DNA of 64,000 nt from Candidatus Methylomirabilota bacterium (GCA_035315345.1 DATFYA010000161.1:16362-80361), one strand, 5' to 3'. Shown: positions 34,925 to 43,920, counted from the first letter of the stretch. Numbers and translations: made by a program. The notes: generated from the letters alone by a model not told the origin.

Positions 34925-35721
34925 GGCACCGCGGAGCCATCGGCACGCGCCGATCGCGCGTGCACCCGCTCGACGACCTCCGACAGCACGGACGCGGCGC
35001 TGCCCCGGATCACCAGGTCGGCCTGTGCGTCGTGCGGCGTCTCGGTCAGATTGACGATGGCCAGGGTGGCGCCCGCGTCCTTGGCGTGCAGCGGCATGTA
35101 CGCAGCCGGATACACCACGAGCGACGACCCGACCACGATGAAGAGATCCGCGGCGCGGGCCCGCCGCTCCGCCGCCTCGAGCTCCACCCGCGGCATCGCC
35201 TCGCCGAACATGATGGTGCGCGGCTTGATGATGCCGCCGCAGGGCGGGTCGCACGCGGGGATCGCCACGCCCGCCTCGAGCCAGCCCTGGATGACGTCGC
35301 GCTCGTACGACCGCTCACACGTCAGACACCGGGCCTGGGTCGCGTTGCCGTGCAGCTCGATCACCCGGTCCGCGGGCAGTCCCGCGCGCTGATGGAGGTT
35401 GTCGATGTTCTGGGTGATCACGCAGTCCAGCTGCCCGAGTCGCCACAGGGTCACCAGCGCGTGGTGCCCGGGATTCGGCTCGGCGCGGCGGATCACCGGG
35501 AACGTCGTGCGTCCCAGCTCCCAGTAGCGGCGGCGCCCCGCCTCGCCCTTCATGAAGTTCTGGAAGGTGAACTCGCTGGGATCGAATCGGTCCCACACCC
35601 CGCCCGGGCTCCGAAAATCCGGTATGCCCGACTCGGTGCTGACTCCGGCGCCGGTGAAGACGACAATCCGGGACGAATTCCGGACCAGCTCGGTGAGGTG
35701 ATCGACCGGCGATCCGCTCAC
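34921..35721 (-). CDS. NAD-dependent protein deacylase, Sir2 family
   Basis: A 266-residue sirtuin. NAD-binding motifs are GAGVSTESGIPDFRS near residues 25-39 and TQNIDNLHQ near 103, the catalytic histidine is in ELHGN, and a Zn finger has CLTC and CDPPC. GSSLVVYPA near 198 is the last NAD segment. Class and preferred acyl group are not certain. Acyl-lysine removal would fit an acyl-CoA-rich cell. It begins with GTG overlapping the stop of the basic protein gene by one base. Confidence 0.9.
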   Translation of the reverse strand: MSGSPVDHLTELVRNSSRIVVFTGAGVSTESGIPDFRSPGGVWDRFDPSEFTFQNFMKGEAGRRRYWELGRTTFPVIRRAEPNPGHHALVTLWRLGQLDCVITQNIDNLHQRAGLPADRVIELHGNATQARCLTCERSYERDVIQGWLEAGVAIPACDPPCGGIIKPRTIMFGEAMPRVELEAAERRARAADLFIVVGSSLVVYPAAYMPLHAKDAGATLAIVNLTETPHDAQADLVIRGSAASVLSEVVERVHARSARADGSAVP

Positions 35722-36080
35722 TAGCGACGCTTCCCTTTGCGTTTCGACGACTTACCCACTGCCTTCTTTGGCTTCGCTTTAGCCTTCGCCTTCGCCTTCG
35801 GCCGGGCGGCGGCCCGCGCCCTGGCCCGGCTGGCCATGTGCGCTTCGTTGCGGGCGCCGATTCCACCTCGGACCTTGGCGCCGCTGGCGATGGTGTGGAT
35901 CCACGTCGTCAAGTCCTCGGCCAGCTCCGGATAGCAGTGATCCCGATACGTCTCGAGCGCCCGCAGGGCCGCCGGGTCCTTCCACGGCTTCAGCACGAAC
36001 GGAGCCTCCGGATCGTGGGCGTCGAACGGCGCCTCGGTCGCCATGGCCATCACGATGTACCGACGGGTCAGCTCTGGCAT
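35721..36080 (-). CDS. Hypothetical protein with histone H1-like lysine/alanine tail
   Basis: The 119-residue product has an N-terminal globular part (about 1-75, with FVLKPWKDPAALRALETYRD) and a tail of Arg/Ala then Lys/Ala repeats ending KRKGKRR. The tail resembles histone H1 or AlgP-type bacterial nucleoid proteins and could bind nucleic acid. The N-terminal part is not recognised. ATG at 36080 has GGAGG five bases upstream. It lies between thiolase and Sir2 genes; whether the deacylase acts on its lysine-rich tail is an appealing guess only. Confidence 0.65.
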   Translation of the reverse strand: MPELTRRYIVMAMATEAPFDAHDPEAPFVLKPWKDPAALRALETYRDHCYPELAEDLTTWIHTIASGAKVRGGIGARNEAHMASRARARAAARPKAKAKAKAKPKKAVGKSSKRKGKRR

Positions 36081-36106
36081 CAATGCCTCCTCGATTCAGG
36101 CCCCGC

Positions 36107-37294
36107 TCAGGGCTGGGAGAGGACCGCGACCGCCGACACCGAGCCGGGGCCGCCGAGATTGTGGGCCAGCCCCATGTCGGCGCCGGCCACCTGCATCTTC
36201 CCGGCGCGCCCTACGAGCTGGTCGTGGACGTTGTTGATCATCCGGATGCCGGACGAGCCGATCGGGTGGCCGCACGACTTGAGCCCGCCCGAGGTGTTCA
36301 CCGGTAGCGAGCCGCCGAGTCGCGTCTCCCCCGCCTGCACGGCCCGCCAGCCCGCGCCCGGCTCGAAGAAGCCCAGGTCCTCGTAGTTGACGATCTCGGT
36401 GATGGTGAAGCAATCGTGGCACTCGGCGACCTTGATCTGCCTGGCCGGATTGGTGACCCCCGCCATCTTGTAGGCTGCCTTCGCCGCCTCGCGAGTGGCC
36501 CGGAACGAGGTGAAGTTCCACGAGGGGTCAAACTGAGTATTCCAGTACCCCGCGGTCACCGCATAGGAGATCCCGCGAATGACCGAGTAGCGATCGGTGA
36601 ACTGCCGCGCCAGATCGGTGCGCGTCAGGATCGCGGCGGCCGCCCCGTCGGTGGTGGGACAGCAGTCGAAGAGCCCGAGCGGCTCCGCCACCTTGGGCGC
36701 CCGCGCGTGCTGCTCGGCGGTGATCTCCTTCTGGAAGTGGGCCTTCGGGTTCAGCGAGCCGTGATGATGGTTCTTCAGCGCGACCGCGCCCAGCGCGCTC
36801 TCGTCGGCCCCGTATTCCTTGAAGTAGCGGGAGGCCAGCAGTGCGAACATGCCGGGCGCGGTGCGGCCCTTGGCCAGCACCGGGTGCCCGCGGTTCACCG
36901 CCTGCGCGACCAGCGAGCCGCGCGAGGGCACCTCGCGCATCTTCTCGGCGCCCACCGCGAGGACCAGGTCGTACTCGCCGGAGGCCACCGCCAGGGCCGC
37001 GTTCCGCACCGCCTCGATGCCGGTCGCACAGTACGCGGCCACGCGGGTGATCGGGATCGGGAACAGGTTGAGGGGATCCGAGACGAACGCCCCCGAGTTG
37101 CCCTCGAACCCGTAGAGCATCGGCTCGTAGCAGCCGAGCCACCCGGCCTGCAATTGGCGCCGCTCGATGCCCGCGTCCGCGAGCGCGAGGGTGACCGCCT
37201 CGTAGATCATGTCGGTGAGGCTCTGGTGGAAGTTCTCCCCGAACTTGATCGTCCCGGTGCCGATGATCGCGACCGCGCCGCCCAGTCCGTTCAT
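36107..37294 (-). CDS. Thiolase family protein (SCP2-thiolase-like)
   Basis: A 395-residue thiolase-fold protein. The nucleophilic cysteine is C89 in AAYCATGIEAV, histidines are in AECHDCFTI and SCGHPIGSSG. The final CxG motif of classical thiolases is replaced by HNLGGPGS, as in SCP2-like and lipid-transfer thiolase relatives. Such proteins often work with a DUF35 partner, which I do not see next to it. It may cleave branched or steroid-like 3-ketoacyl-CoA. It is the first gene of a tightly packed run reaching the sigma-54 regulator. Confidence 0.85.
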   Translation of the reverse strand: MNGLGGAVAIIGTGTIKFGENFHQSLTDMIYEAVTLALADAGIERRQLQAGWLGCYEPMLYGFEGNSGAFVSDPLNLFPIPITRVAAYCATGIEAVRNAALAVASGEYDLVLAVGAEKMREVPSRGSLVAQAVNRGHPVLAKGRTAPGMFALLASRYFKEYGADESALGAVALKNHHHGSLNPKAHFQKEITAEQHARAPKVAEPLGLFDCCPTTDGAAAAILTRTDLARQFTDRYSVIRGISYAVTAGYWNTQFDPSWNFTSFRATREAAKAAYKMAGVTNPARQIKVAECHDCFTITEIVNYEDLGFFEPGAGWRAVQAGETRLGGSLPVNTSGGLKSCGHPIGSSGIRMINNVHDQLVGRAGKMQVAGADMGLAHNLGGPGSVSAVAVLSQP

Positions 37295-37356
37295 AGCGTC
37301 CCTTCATCTTCAACAGGGCTGAAGCCATGTTGACCGTGGTCGAGATGGTTGCGGCG

Positions 37357-37380
37357 GCCCGCGTCTGGCGGGCTTTCGTT
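37357..37380 (+). terminator. Hairpin followed by T-rich stretch in the divergent thiolase/ADH region
   Basis: GCCCGC (37357-37362) and GCGGGC (37368-37373) form a stem with a five-base loop, followed by TTTCGTT. It looks like an intrinsic terminator on the plus strand, though no plus-strand gene precedes it. It may insulate the alcohol dehydrogenase gene or be part of its leader. Confidence 0.3.
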
Positions 37381-37515
37381 CGCGGGCACCCGTGCGCGTG
37401 CCTGCCGGGGCCCTGTCCACCGCGTGCTCTCTGACGTCGAGCCGTCCAAGCCTACTCTGCGGGCGGGTGGACCTGCAAGCGTCGAGTCGCGCTGGTGTGG
37501 GAGAATTGCGTCGTG

Positions 37516-38517
37516 ATGCGAAGCATGACGCTGCCCGCGCAGGCTCCGATCGGCTCGTCGCCGCTTCGCGCGTCGCAAGGCCCGACGCCGGCCCCTGCAT
37601 CCGGCGAGATACGGGTGCGCGTCCGGTGCTGCGCCGCGTGCCGCACCGACCTGCACGTGATCGAGGGCGATCTGCCGCCGCGTCGTCTGCCCCTCGTGCC
37701 GGGCCACCAGGCGGTCGGCGTGGTCGAAGCCTTCGGGCCGGGCGCGCAGCGGTTCCGGATCGGCGACCGCGTCGGCATCGCCTGGCTCCGCTCGACCTGC
37801 GGGGCCTGCTCCTTCTGCACGACCGGTCGCGAAAACCTGTGCGAGGCCTCCACCTACACCGGCTGGACCCACGACGGCGGCTACGCGACCCACTGCTGCG
37901 TGCCCGAGGCCTTCGCCCACGTCATCCCGCCGGAGTTCGACGACACCGAGGCCGCTCCCCTGCTGTGCGCGGGCATCATCGGCTACCGGGCGCTGCGGCG
38001 GAGCCAGGTCCCGCGCGGCGGCCGGCTCGCGCTGTTCGGCTTCGGGTCCTCCGCTCACATCACGCTGCAGGTGGCGCGACATTGGGGGTGCACGGTGTAT
38101 GCGGTGACCCGCGACGCCGCGCATCGCCGCCTGGCCCTGGATCTGGGCGCGCGCTGGGCTGGCGGCACCCACGAGGCGCTGCCCGAGCGGGTCGACGCGG
38201 CCATCGTCTTCGCGCCGGCGGGGGGTCTGGTGCCCGTCGCGCTGCAGAGCCTTCAGAAGGGCGGCACCGTCGCGCTGGCCGGTATCCACATGAGCGACCT
38301 GCCCGCGATGGCCTACGAGCCGAATCTGTTCTGGGAGAAGACGCTCCAGAGCGTGACCGCCAACACGCGGGAAGATGGCCGGGCGCTGCTCGCGGAGGCC
38401 GCGGCCATCCCGATCCGCCCGCGGGTGACCCGGTACGCGCTGAGCGACGCCAACCGCGCCCTGCAGGCGCTCGCGGCGGACCGGGTGGCGGGCACCGCGG
38501 TGCTGATGGTGGACTGA
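37516..38517 (+). CDS. Zinc-binding alcohol dehydrogenase family protein
   Basis: An MDR-superfamily dehydrogenase of 333 residues from the ATG at 37516. Zinc-site landmarks are AACRTDLHV, PGHQAVG, and a structural-zinc lobe CGACSFCTTGRENLC. The nucleotide motif GFGSSAH differs from the usual GxGxxG and is followed by ITLQVARHWG. The family is known for preferring bulky aldehydes and alcohols. Alternative starts are GTG 37495 and ATG 37525. It is divergent from the thiolase gene and converges on the TRAP genes. Confidence 0.83.
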   Translation: MRSMTLPAQAPIGSSPLRASQGPTPAPASGEIRVRVRCCAACRTDLHVIEGDLPPRRLPLVPGHQAVGVVEAFGPGAQRFRIGDRVGIAWLRSTCGACSFCTTGRENLCEASTYTGWTHDGGYATHCCVPEAFAHVIPPEFDDTEAAPLLCAGIIGYRALRRSQVPRGGRLALFGFGSSAHITLQVARHWGCTVYAVTRDAAHRRLALDLGARWAGGTHEALPERVDAAIVFAPAGGLVPVALQSLQKGGTVALAGIHMSDLPAMAYEPNLFWEKTLQSVTANTREDGRALLAEAAAIPIRPRVTRYALSDANRALQALAADRVAGTAVLMVD

Positions 38518-38520
38518 GCC

Positions 38521-39801
38521 CTAGCCGAGCCCGAGGAGCCGCGGGATGATGAGGGTGACCCAGGGCACCAGGATCACGATCACGAGCCCCGCGCACATCA
38601 TGTAGACGTAGGGCATCATCGCCGGCGTCGCGCGGTCGCCCGGAATGCTGGCGATGCCGCACGCGATGAAGAAGCCCACCCCGATCGGGGGCAGGAAGAG
38701 TCCGATGCCGGTCGCGGCCACCACCACCGTGCTGTAGTGGACCACGTCGATCCCGAGCCGGGTCACCACCGGCATGAAGGTGGGCAGGAGGATCACCACC
38801 GCGGGCAACCCTTCCAGCACCGCGCCGAGCAGGATGAAGAGGATCGCGGTCAGCACGAGGAACACGATGTTGCCGCCGGGCACCGCCAGCATCAAGCTCA
38901 GGAGCAGCTGCGGGATCTGCTGCACGGCGAGCACCCACGCCACCACCGCCGCGGTGCCCAGGAGAAAGCACACCGCGGCGGTGACCACCGCGCTCTGCAC
39001 GAGGAGACTCGGGAGGTCCCTCCACGCGATCTCGCGGTACACGAAGACGCCGACGATGAACGCGTAGATGACCGCGAGCACCGCGGCCTCGGTCGGGGTC
39101 ACCACCCCGCCCAGGATGCCGCCGAAGATGATGACGGGCAGGCCCAGCGGAATGACCGCGTCCGTGAACGCCCGCCAGATGTCGGCCCAGCCCGCGCGGG
39201 CCCGGGCCTCGATGCCGCTGCGGCCGGCGTCGTACCAGATGTAGAGCATGATCGCCAGCGCCAGGACCACCGCGGGCAGGAAGCCCGCCGCGAACAGCGC
39301 GGCCACCGAGACGTTGGCCACCGAGCCGATCACGATCATGAGAATGCACGGCGGCACCAGGATCCCCATCGCGGAGGCCGCCGAGACCACCGCCACCGCC
39401 TGCTCGGGCTTGTAGCCGGCGCGCAGCATCGGCGGAATCATCGTCGAGCCGATCGCGGAGACGTCGGCCACCGTGGAGCCGGAGATCCCGGAGAAGATGT
39501 ACTCGGCCACCACCACCGCCATGGACAATCCGCCCCGGATCCGGCCGACCAGCGCCTGGGCCAGGCGCACCAGCCGCACCGCGATGCCGCCCGTCTCCAT
39601 GAGCGCCCCGGCCAGGATGAAGAGCGGGATGGCGAGCAGGACGAAGGAGTCCACGCCCTCGAAGATCTGCTTCACCACCACGCTGAGCGGGTACTGACCG
39701 CTCCACCACAGCCCGATGAACCCCGAGGCCCCGATGACGAAGGCCACCGGCACGCCCAGCAGCAGCAGGACGAAGAACGAGACCGCGATGATCGCGATCA
39801 T
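38521..39801 (-). CDS. dctM: TRAP transporter large permease (DctM)
   Basis: A 426-residue membrane protein with about 12 hydrophobic segments. It has the DctM features GVPVAFVIGASG near residue 17, SGISGSTVADVSAIGS near 107 and PPCILMIVIGS near 155. With DctQ it forms the sodium-driven TRAP permease. Its start overlaps the stop of dctQ by four bases. The order binding protein, small permease, large permease on one transcript is standard. Confidence 0.92.
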   Translation of the reverse strand: MIAIIAVSFFVLLLLGVPVAFVIGASGFIGLWWSGQYPLSVVVKQIFEGVDSFVLLAIPLFILAGALMETGGIAVRLVRLAQALVGRIRGGLSMAVVVAEYIFSGISGSTVADVSAIGSTMIPPMLRAGYKPEQAVAVVSAASAMGILVPPCILMIVIGSVANVSVAALFAAGFLPAVVLALAIMLYIWYDAGRSGIEARARAGWADIWRAFTDAVIPLGLPVIIFGGILGGVVTPTEAAVLAVIYAFIVGVFVYREIAWRDLPSLLVQSAVVTAAVCFLLGTAAVVAWVLAVQQIPQLLLSLMLAVPGGNIVFLVLTAILFILLGAVLEGLPAVVILLPTFMPVVTRLGIDVVHYSTVVVAATGIGLFLPPIGVGFFIACGIASIPGDRATPAMMPYVYMMCAGLVIVILVPWVTLIIPRLLGLG

Positions 39802-40271
39802 GTCGTGGACGGAGGCGCGCCCCGGAGCGCGCGCCGGAGATGCGGCAGGCTATAGAGGATGATCAGGATCCCGCCCGTCGGCACCGAGGCGTAGATCCAT
39901 TGCTTCGACAGGCCCATCACCGGTGTCCGCTGGAACTGGCCGAGCTCGACCAGCTTCCAGCCCTGCTGGATGAGCACGAGGCCGAATCCGATCAGGACCA
40001 GCACGCCGACCGCGTGGGCGAGCCGGCGGCCCGTCGGGCCGAGGCGGTCGATCACGAGATGGAGACGGAAGTGGGCGGTGCGTCTCACCCCCACCGCCGC
40101 GCCGAGGAACACGATCCAGACGAAGAGGAGCCGGGCGATCTCGTCGTACCAGGTGAAGGTGCGCCCGATCACGTAGCGGGAGAACACCCCGAGGAACACG
40201 TCGGCGCAGAGCACCACCATCATCACCAGCAGCAGGCCCTCGACGAACTGCGACAGCGCCCGAAGCAGCAC
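39798..40271 (-). CDS. dctQ: TRAP transporter small permease (DctQ)
   Basis: The 157-residue protein has four predicted membrane helices and the family segment RTFTWYDEIARLLFVWIVF near residues 38-56, typical of DctQ. It pairs with DctM (four-base overlap downstream) and DctP (three bases upstream). Confidence 0.9.
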   Translation of the reverse strand: MLLRALSQFVEGLLLVMMVVLCADVFLGVFSRYVIGRTFTWYDEIARLLFVWIVFLGAAVGVRRTAHFRLHLVIDRLGPTGRRLAHAVGVLVLIGFGLVLIQQGWKLVELGQFQRTPVMGLSKQWIYASVPTGGILIILYSLPHLRRALRGAPPSTT

Positions 40272-40274
40272 GGA

Positions 40275-41288
40275 CTACTTGGTCGCCGCCTGCACCGCCG
40301 CCCGCAGGCGGGTCATGAACTCCTTGCCGACCTGGCCTTCCACGTAGTCGTAGGCCGGCTTCATGAGGCCCTGGAAGGCCTTGATGTCCTTCACATCGTT
40401 GATCTGCACGCCCGCCTTCTTCATCACCTCGAAATCGCTCTTCTCCTTCTCGACCTCGAGGCGGCGGTGGGCCTGGCAGGCGTCGCGCATCGTCTCGTCC
40501 GCCAGCTTCTGGATGTCGGCGGGCAGGCCCTGGTATTTCTTGAGGTTCATGAACCACGCGATGGGCGGATACGAGTGCCGGGTCAGCGAGTAGTACTTGG
40601 TCACCTCCTGGAACTTGTCCGACGTGAACGTGAACGACGGCAGCTCCATCCCGTCGATGGTGCCCTGCTTCATGGCCAGATACACCTCGACGTACGGCAT
40701 CGGTACCGGGTTGGCCCCCATCGCCTTCATCATCGCCACGTAGGTCGGCGATTCCTGGACCCGGATGGTCTGCCCCTTCATGTCCTCCGGGGTGGTGATC
40801 GGCCGCTTGTTCGACATCATGTTGCGGAACCCCCAGCCGCCGCCGAAGCAGAAGGCCTTCAGGTTCTTGCTCTCCATCTTCTTGAGCAGCTCCTGTCCGA
40901 GGGGACCGTCCATCACCTTCCACACCTGCTCGCGCGAGGACCAGAGGAACGGCAGGTCGAGCGACTGGTAGAGCGGCTCGAACATCCCGCCCACCGGCGC
41001 GCTGCCGATCGCGACCACGTCGATGGTGCCGAGCTGCACGCCTTCCAGGTGCGCGCCCTCGCCTTTGGCCAGCGCGTTGGCGATGTGCACGTCGACCTTG
41101 ATCCGCCCCTTGCTCCGCTCGGCGAGCTGCTTGGCGAAGAGCTCCATCGCGTCGTTGAGCGGGTTGCCGCCCGCGGTCACCGTCCCGGCCTTCCACACGT
41201 ACTGGGGCGCTTGCGCGGAGGCCGCCGAGGGCGCGCTCGAGAGGGCGGCGAGGCAGAGGACGACGGCGAGAGTCCGGAAGCCGGGCAT
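40275..41288 (-). CDS. dctP: TRAP transporter substrate-binding protein (DctP)
   Basis: The 337-residue protein begins with a signal peptide ending SAASAQA. The mature domain has the DctP pattern: NPLNDAMELFAKQLAERSKG near residue 40, LGTIDVV, the conserved ligand-carboxylate arginine in GQTIRVQES and the YVEVYLAMKQGTIDGME segment. The family binds organic acids and related carboxylates; the exact ligand is not evident. A GAGGAG element precedes the ATG at 41288. Confidence 0.9.
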   Translation of the reverse strand: MPGFRTLAVVLCLAALSSAPSAASAQAPQYVWKAGTVTAGGNPLNDAMELFAKQLAERSKGRIKVDVHIANALAKGEGAHLEGVQLGTIDVVAIGSAPVGGMFEPLYQSLDLPFLWSSREQVWKVMDGPLGQELLKKMESKNLKAFCFGGGWGFRNMMSNKRPITTPEDMKGQTIRVQESPTYVAMMKAMGANPVPMPYVEVYLAMKQGTIDGMELPSFTFTSDKFQEVTKYYSLTRHSYPPIAWFMNLKKYQGLPADIQKLADETMRDACQAHRRLEVEKEKSDFEVMKKAGVQINDVKDIKAFQGLMKPAYDYVEGQVGKEFMTRLRAAVQAATK

Positions 41289-41354
41289 GGTCAGATCTCC
41301 TCGAGGTCGGTTGACGGTGGGAACGGGAAGGATCGCGTCATCGGAAGCCGCCCC

Positions 41355-41384
41355 TGTGTAGCACGCGGGGTCGCGAAGGGTCAA
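41355..41384 (-). promoter_or_regulatory. Possible promoter of the TRAP operon
   Basis: Minus-strand TTGACC (41384 to 41379), an 18-base spacer and TACACA (41360 to 41355), about 67 bases before the dctP ATG. The -10 match is only partial. Confidence 0.3.
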
Positions 41385-41491
41385 GGCGCCGAGGGGCTGG
41401 ACATCGGCGGCGTGGCGGGGCAGGCTGTCGCCGTGCACGTCCACGATCGCGAACGAGCCGGGCGGCGACCCGCGCTCCAGGAGGGACCACG

Positions 41492-42031
41492 ATGACGGAG
41501 AGCACTCTCGCAGCACTGCACGGACGCCTGAGCCGCCTCGAGCGCGAGGTCACCTGGTGGCGTCGGCTGGGCATCGCCGCGCTGGCGGGCGCCGGGCTCC
41601 TGGGCGCGGTCGCGGCCACCGTCACCACCAATCCCGACGAGGTGAAGACCCGGCGGCTCATCATCACCGACGGCGACGGACGCGCCCGCGCCATGTTCAC
41701 GGTCGACGAGAGCGATCGTACCCGCCTCACCATGAACGATCGCGACAGCACCACCAGCGCCGACCTCACGGTCAGCCCCGGGCAGTCCGCCGCGCTCTCG
41801 GTGTCGCGCGCCGGGGCCCAGGCGCAGCTGGCCGCCACCGGCGACAACGGTCAAGTGTCGGTCGGGACTCGAGGCCAGCAGGGCTGGCTGGTGGCCGCGC
41901 CGACCGGCGCGAGCCTCGGGCTCGGCAACGATCCGTCACGGCCGCAGGCCTCGATCGCGATCAGCCCCAGCGCGGCGCCGAGCCTGCTGCTGTCGGATCG
42001 CGCCGGCGCCACGATGTGGAAGGCGCCGTAG
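41492..42031 (+). CDS. Hypothetical membrane-anchored protein with short beta repeats
   Basis: A 179-residue protein that I do not recognise. Residues 1-25 form a short coiled coil (ESTLAALHGRLSRLEREV), followed by one transmembrane helix (about 26-44). The rest is a run of roughly 10-12-residue units with alternating small and hydrophobic residues, such as TRLTMNDR, ADLTVSPG, AALSVSRA, AQLAATGD and ASIAISPS. This suggests a small beta-solenoid or sandwich outside the membrane. AGGAGGG precedes the ATG. It is the plus-strand gene before the c-di-GMP/kinase unit. Confidence 0.65.
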   Translation: MTESTLAALHGRLSRLEREVTWWRRLGIAALAGAGLLGAVAATVTTNPDEVKTRRLIITDGDGRARAMFTVDESDRTRLTMNDRDSTTSADLTVSPGQSAALSVSRAGAQAQLAATGDNGQVSVGTRGQQGWLVAAPTGASLGLGNDPSRPQASIAISPSAAPSLLLSDRAGATMWKAP

Positions 42032-42071
42032 ACGAAAATCGTCGCCCCCTTCGAGAATTTGTAAGCCTCGC

Positions 42072-42088
42072 GCCGCCGCTCCGGCGGC
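42072..42088. repeat. GC-rich inverted repeat downstream of the hypothetical gene
   Basis: GCCGCCG and CGGCGGC around a CTC centre form a compact hairpin 40 bases after the stop codon at 42031. There is no T-run. It may help end transcription before the sigma-54 promoter at 42136. Confidence 0.35.
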
Positions 42089-42135
42089 CGCCGATTCCCG
42101 ACGCGTCTTATCAGCGCCTTAGCCTGACCACCCCG

Positions 42136-42150
42136 TGGCACCGCTCTTGC
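42136..42150 (+). promoter_or_regulatory. Sigma-54 (-24/-12) promoter of the GGDEF-EAL gene
   Basis: TGGCACCGCTCTTGC followed by T matches the consensus TGGCAC-N5-TTGCT at every conserved position. Transcription would start near 42162, 13 bases before the ATG, with the GGAGG ribosome binding site in that short leader. Confidence 0.75.
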
Positions 42151-42174
42151 TCGATTCCTCGGCTCGGAGGCCGG

Positions 42175-43920
42175 ATGAGCAAGGAACCCATCAATCGTGA
42201 GGTGGCGTTTGCCGGACAGCAGGTCCGGCGCAAAGTGATCTTCGCCCTCACGCTCTGCTCGGTCATTCCGCTGCTGCTGATCACCTACGCATTCAACGCG
42301 CCGGTACGGGAGCTGCTGGGACCGCTCGCCGGCATCGTGGACGCGGTGAGCGTCCCCGCGATCATGCTGTTCACGTTGCTGCTCATGGCCGGCGGCGCCT
42401 TCGTGGTCTGGGACATCGCGACCGCGCTCTCCCGCGCCGCCCAGCTGAGCAATCAAGCCCGTCCGGACCTCGCGCCGACCGAGGTCGGGCGCAAGGACGA
42501 GATCGGCACGCTCGTGAGCTCCTTCGCGCGCATGCTCGCCACCATCGAGCAGCAGTCGCAGGAGATCAACGAGTTCCCGCGGCGGCTGGACCAGCTGGTC
42601 CGCGAGGCCTTCCGGGACGCCCTGACCGGCCTGCCCAATCGAGCTCTATTCATGGATCGCCTGAGCCACGCGCTGACCCGCGCGGAGCGCTGCGGATCGA
42701 ATCTGGCCGTGCTGTTCCTCGACCTGGATCGCTTCAAGATCCTCAACGAGACGCTCGGGCAGGAGGTGGGCGATTGCCTCCTGCGCGAGGTCGCCGAGCG
42801 CATCACCACCTGCCTGCGTCCCGAGGATACGGTGGCCCGCCTGGGTGGCGACGAGTTCGGGCTGCTCCTCGAGGACACCGTCGAGCTGGCCGCCGCCACC
42901 GCGGTCGCGGAGCGCGTCTCCGCCGAGATCCAGCGCCCGTTCGTGGTGGACGGCCGCGACATCCTGATCTCGGCCAGCATCGGCATCGCGCTCACTCGCG
43001 GCGGCTCCATGCAGCCGGACGAGGTGCTGCACAACGCCGACCTCGCGATGTACCAGGCGAAGGCGGAGGGACGCGCCCGCTACGAGCTGTACCAGCCGGG
43101 CCTGAGCGTCTCCACCCGCGAGCGCCTCGATCTGCAGTCCGATCTCCGCACCGCGGGCGCCCGCCAGGAGCTGAGCCTCCGCTACCAGCCGGTGGTCACC
43201 CTCGCCTCGGTGCGCGCGGTCGAGGTCGAGGCCCTGATTCGCTGGGACCACCGGCGCCGGGGCGCCCTGCTCCCTGCCGACTTCATCGCCCTGTCCGAGG
43301 AGTCGGGGCTGATGGTGCCGATGGGCCAGTGGGTGCTGCGCGAGGCCTGCCGGCAGGCGCGGGCCTGGCAGCGGGACGTGCCGCTGATCGTGGGCGTCAA
43401 TCTTTCGGCGAGCCAGTTCGAGCGAGACGCCCTGCCCGACGAGATCGCCCAGATCCTGCAGGAGACGGAGCTGGATTCCTCTCGCCTGCAGCTCGAGATC
43501 AGCGAGGCGGTGCTGATGCGCGACGACCCCAAGATGTTCGACCGGCTCGACGCGCTGAAGAAGATCGGGGTGCGGCTGGCCATCGACGACTTCGGCACCG
43601 GCTATGCGTCACTCTCCTATCTCAAGCGACTGCCGGTGGACTGCCTCAAGATCGACCGCTCGCTCATCAAGGGCGTGGGCTTCGACAACGAGGACACCGC
43701 CATCATCCGCGCGGTGGTCACCCTGGCCCGGAGCCTCGGCATCACGGTGACCGCCGAAGGCGTGGAGACCACCGAGCAGCTCTCCCAGCTGCGCGAGCTC
43801 GGCTGCGAGCAAGGTCAGGGCTACTACTTCGCGCGGCCGGTCTCCGCCGACCGGCTGCCCGAGCTCCTGGCCAGCCTCGACGCCGATGACCGGCGCGAAA
43901 GCCCGACATGTCTTGGGTGA
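42175..43920 (+). CDS. Membrane GGDEF-EAL protein (diguanylate cyclase/c-di-GMP phosphodiesterase)
   Basis: The 581-residue protein has two transmembrane helices (about 22-41 and 65-80), a HAMP-like linker, a GGDEF domain and an EAL domain. GGDEF is intact at 224-228 with an inhibitory RxxD site (RPED 215-218). EAL is intact at 352-354, and NLSASQF and DDFGTGYASLSYLKRLPVD follow. Both activities are therefore possible; net direction is unknown. The ATG at 42175 has GGAGG upstream. A sigma-54 promoter drives it and the hybrid kinase gene overlaps its end. Confidence 0.9.
   Translation: MSKEPINREVAFAGQQVRRKVIFALTLCSVIPLLLITYAFNAPVRELLGPLAGIVDAVSVPAIMLFTLLLMAGGAFVVWDIATALSRAAQLSNQARPDLAPTEVGRKDEIGTLVSSFARMLATIEQQSQEINEFPRRLDQLVREAFRDALTGLPNRALFMDRLSHALTRAERCGSNLAVLFLDLDRFKILNETLGQEVGDCLLREVAERITTCLRPEDTVARLGGDEFGLLLEDTVELAAATAVAERVSAEIQRPFVVDGRDILISASIGIALTRGGSMQPDEVLHNADLAMYQAKAEGRARYELYQPGLSVSTRERLDLQSDLRTAGARQELSLRYQPVVTLASVRAVEVEALIRWDHRRRGALLPADFIALSEESGLMVPMGQWVLREACRQARAWQRDVPLIVGVNLSASQFERDALPDEIAQILQETELDSSRLQLEISEAVLMRDDPKMFDRLDALKKIGVRLAIDDFGTGYASLSYLKRLPVDCLKIDRSLIKGVGFDNEDTAIIRAVVTLARSLGITVTAEGVETTEQLSQLRELGCEQGQGYYFARPVSADRLPELLASLDADDRRESPTCLG

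Noticed and set aside
37331..37349. Possible third sigma-54 promoter in the thiolase/ADH region
   Set aside because: TGG and TTGC are present but the GG-GC spacing is 11 bases, not the required 10.
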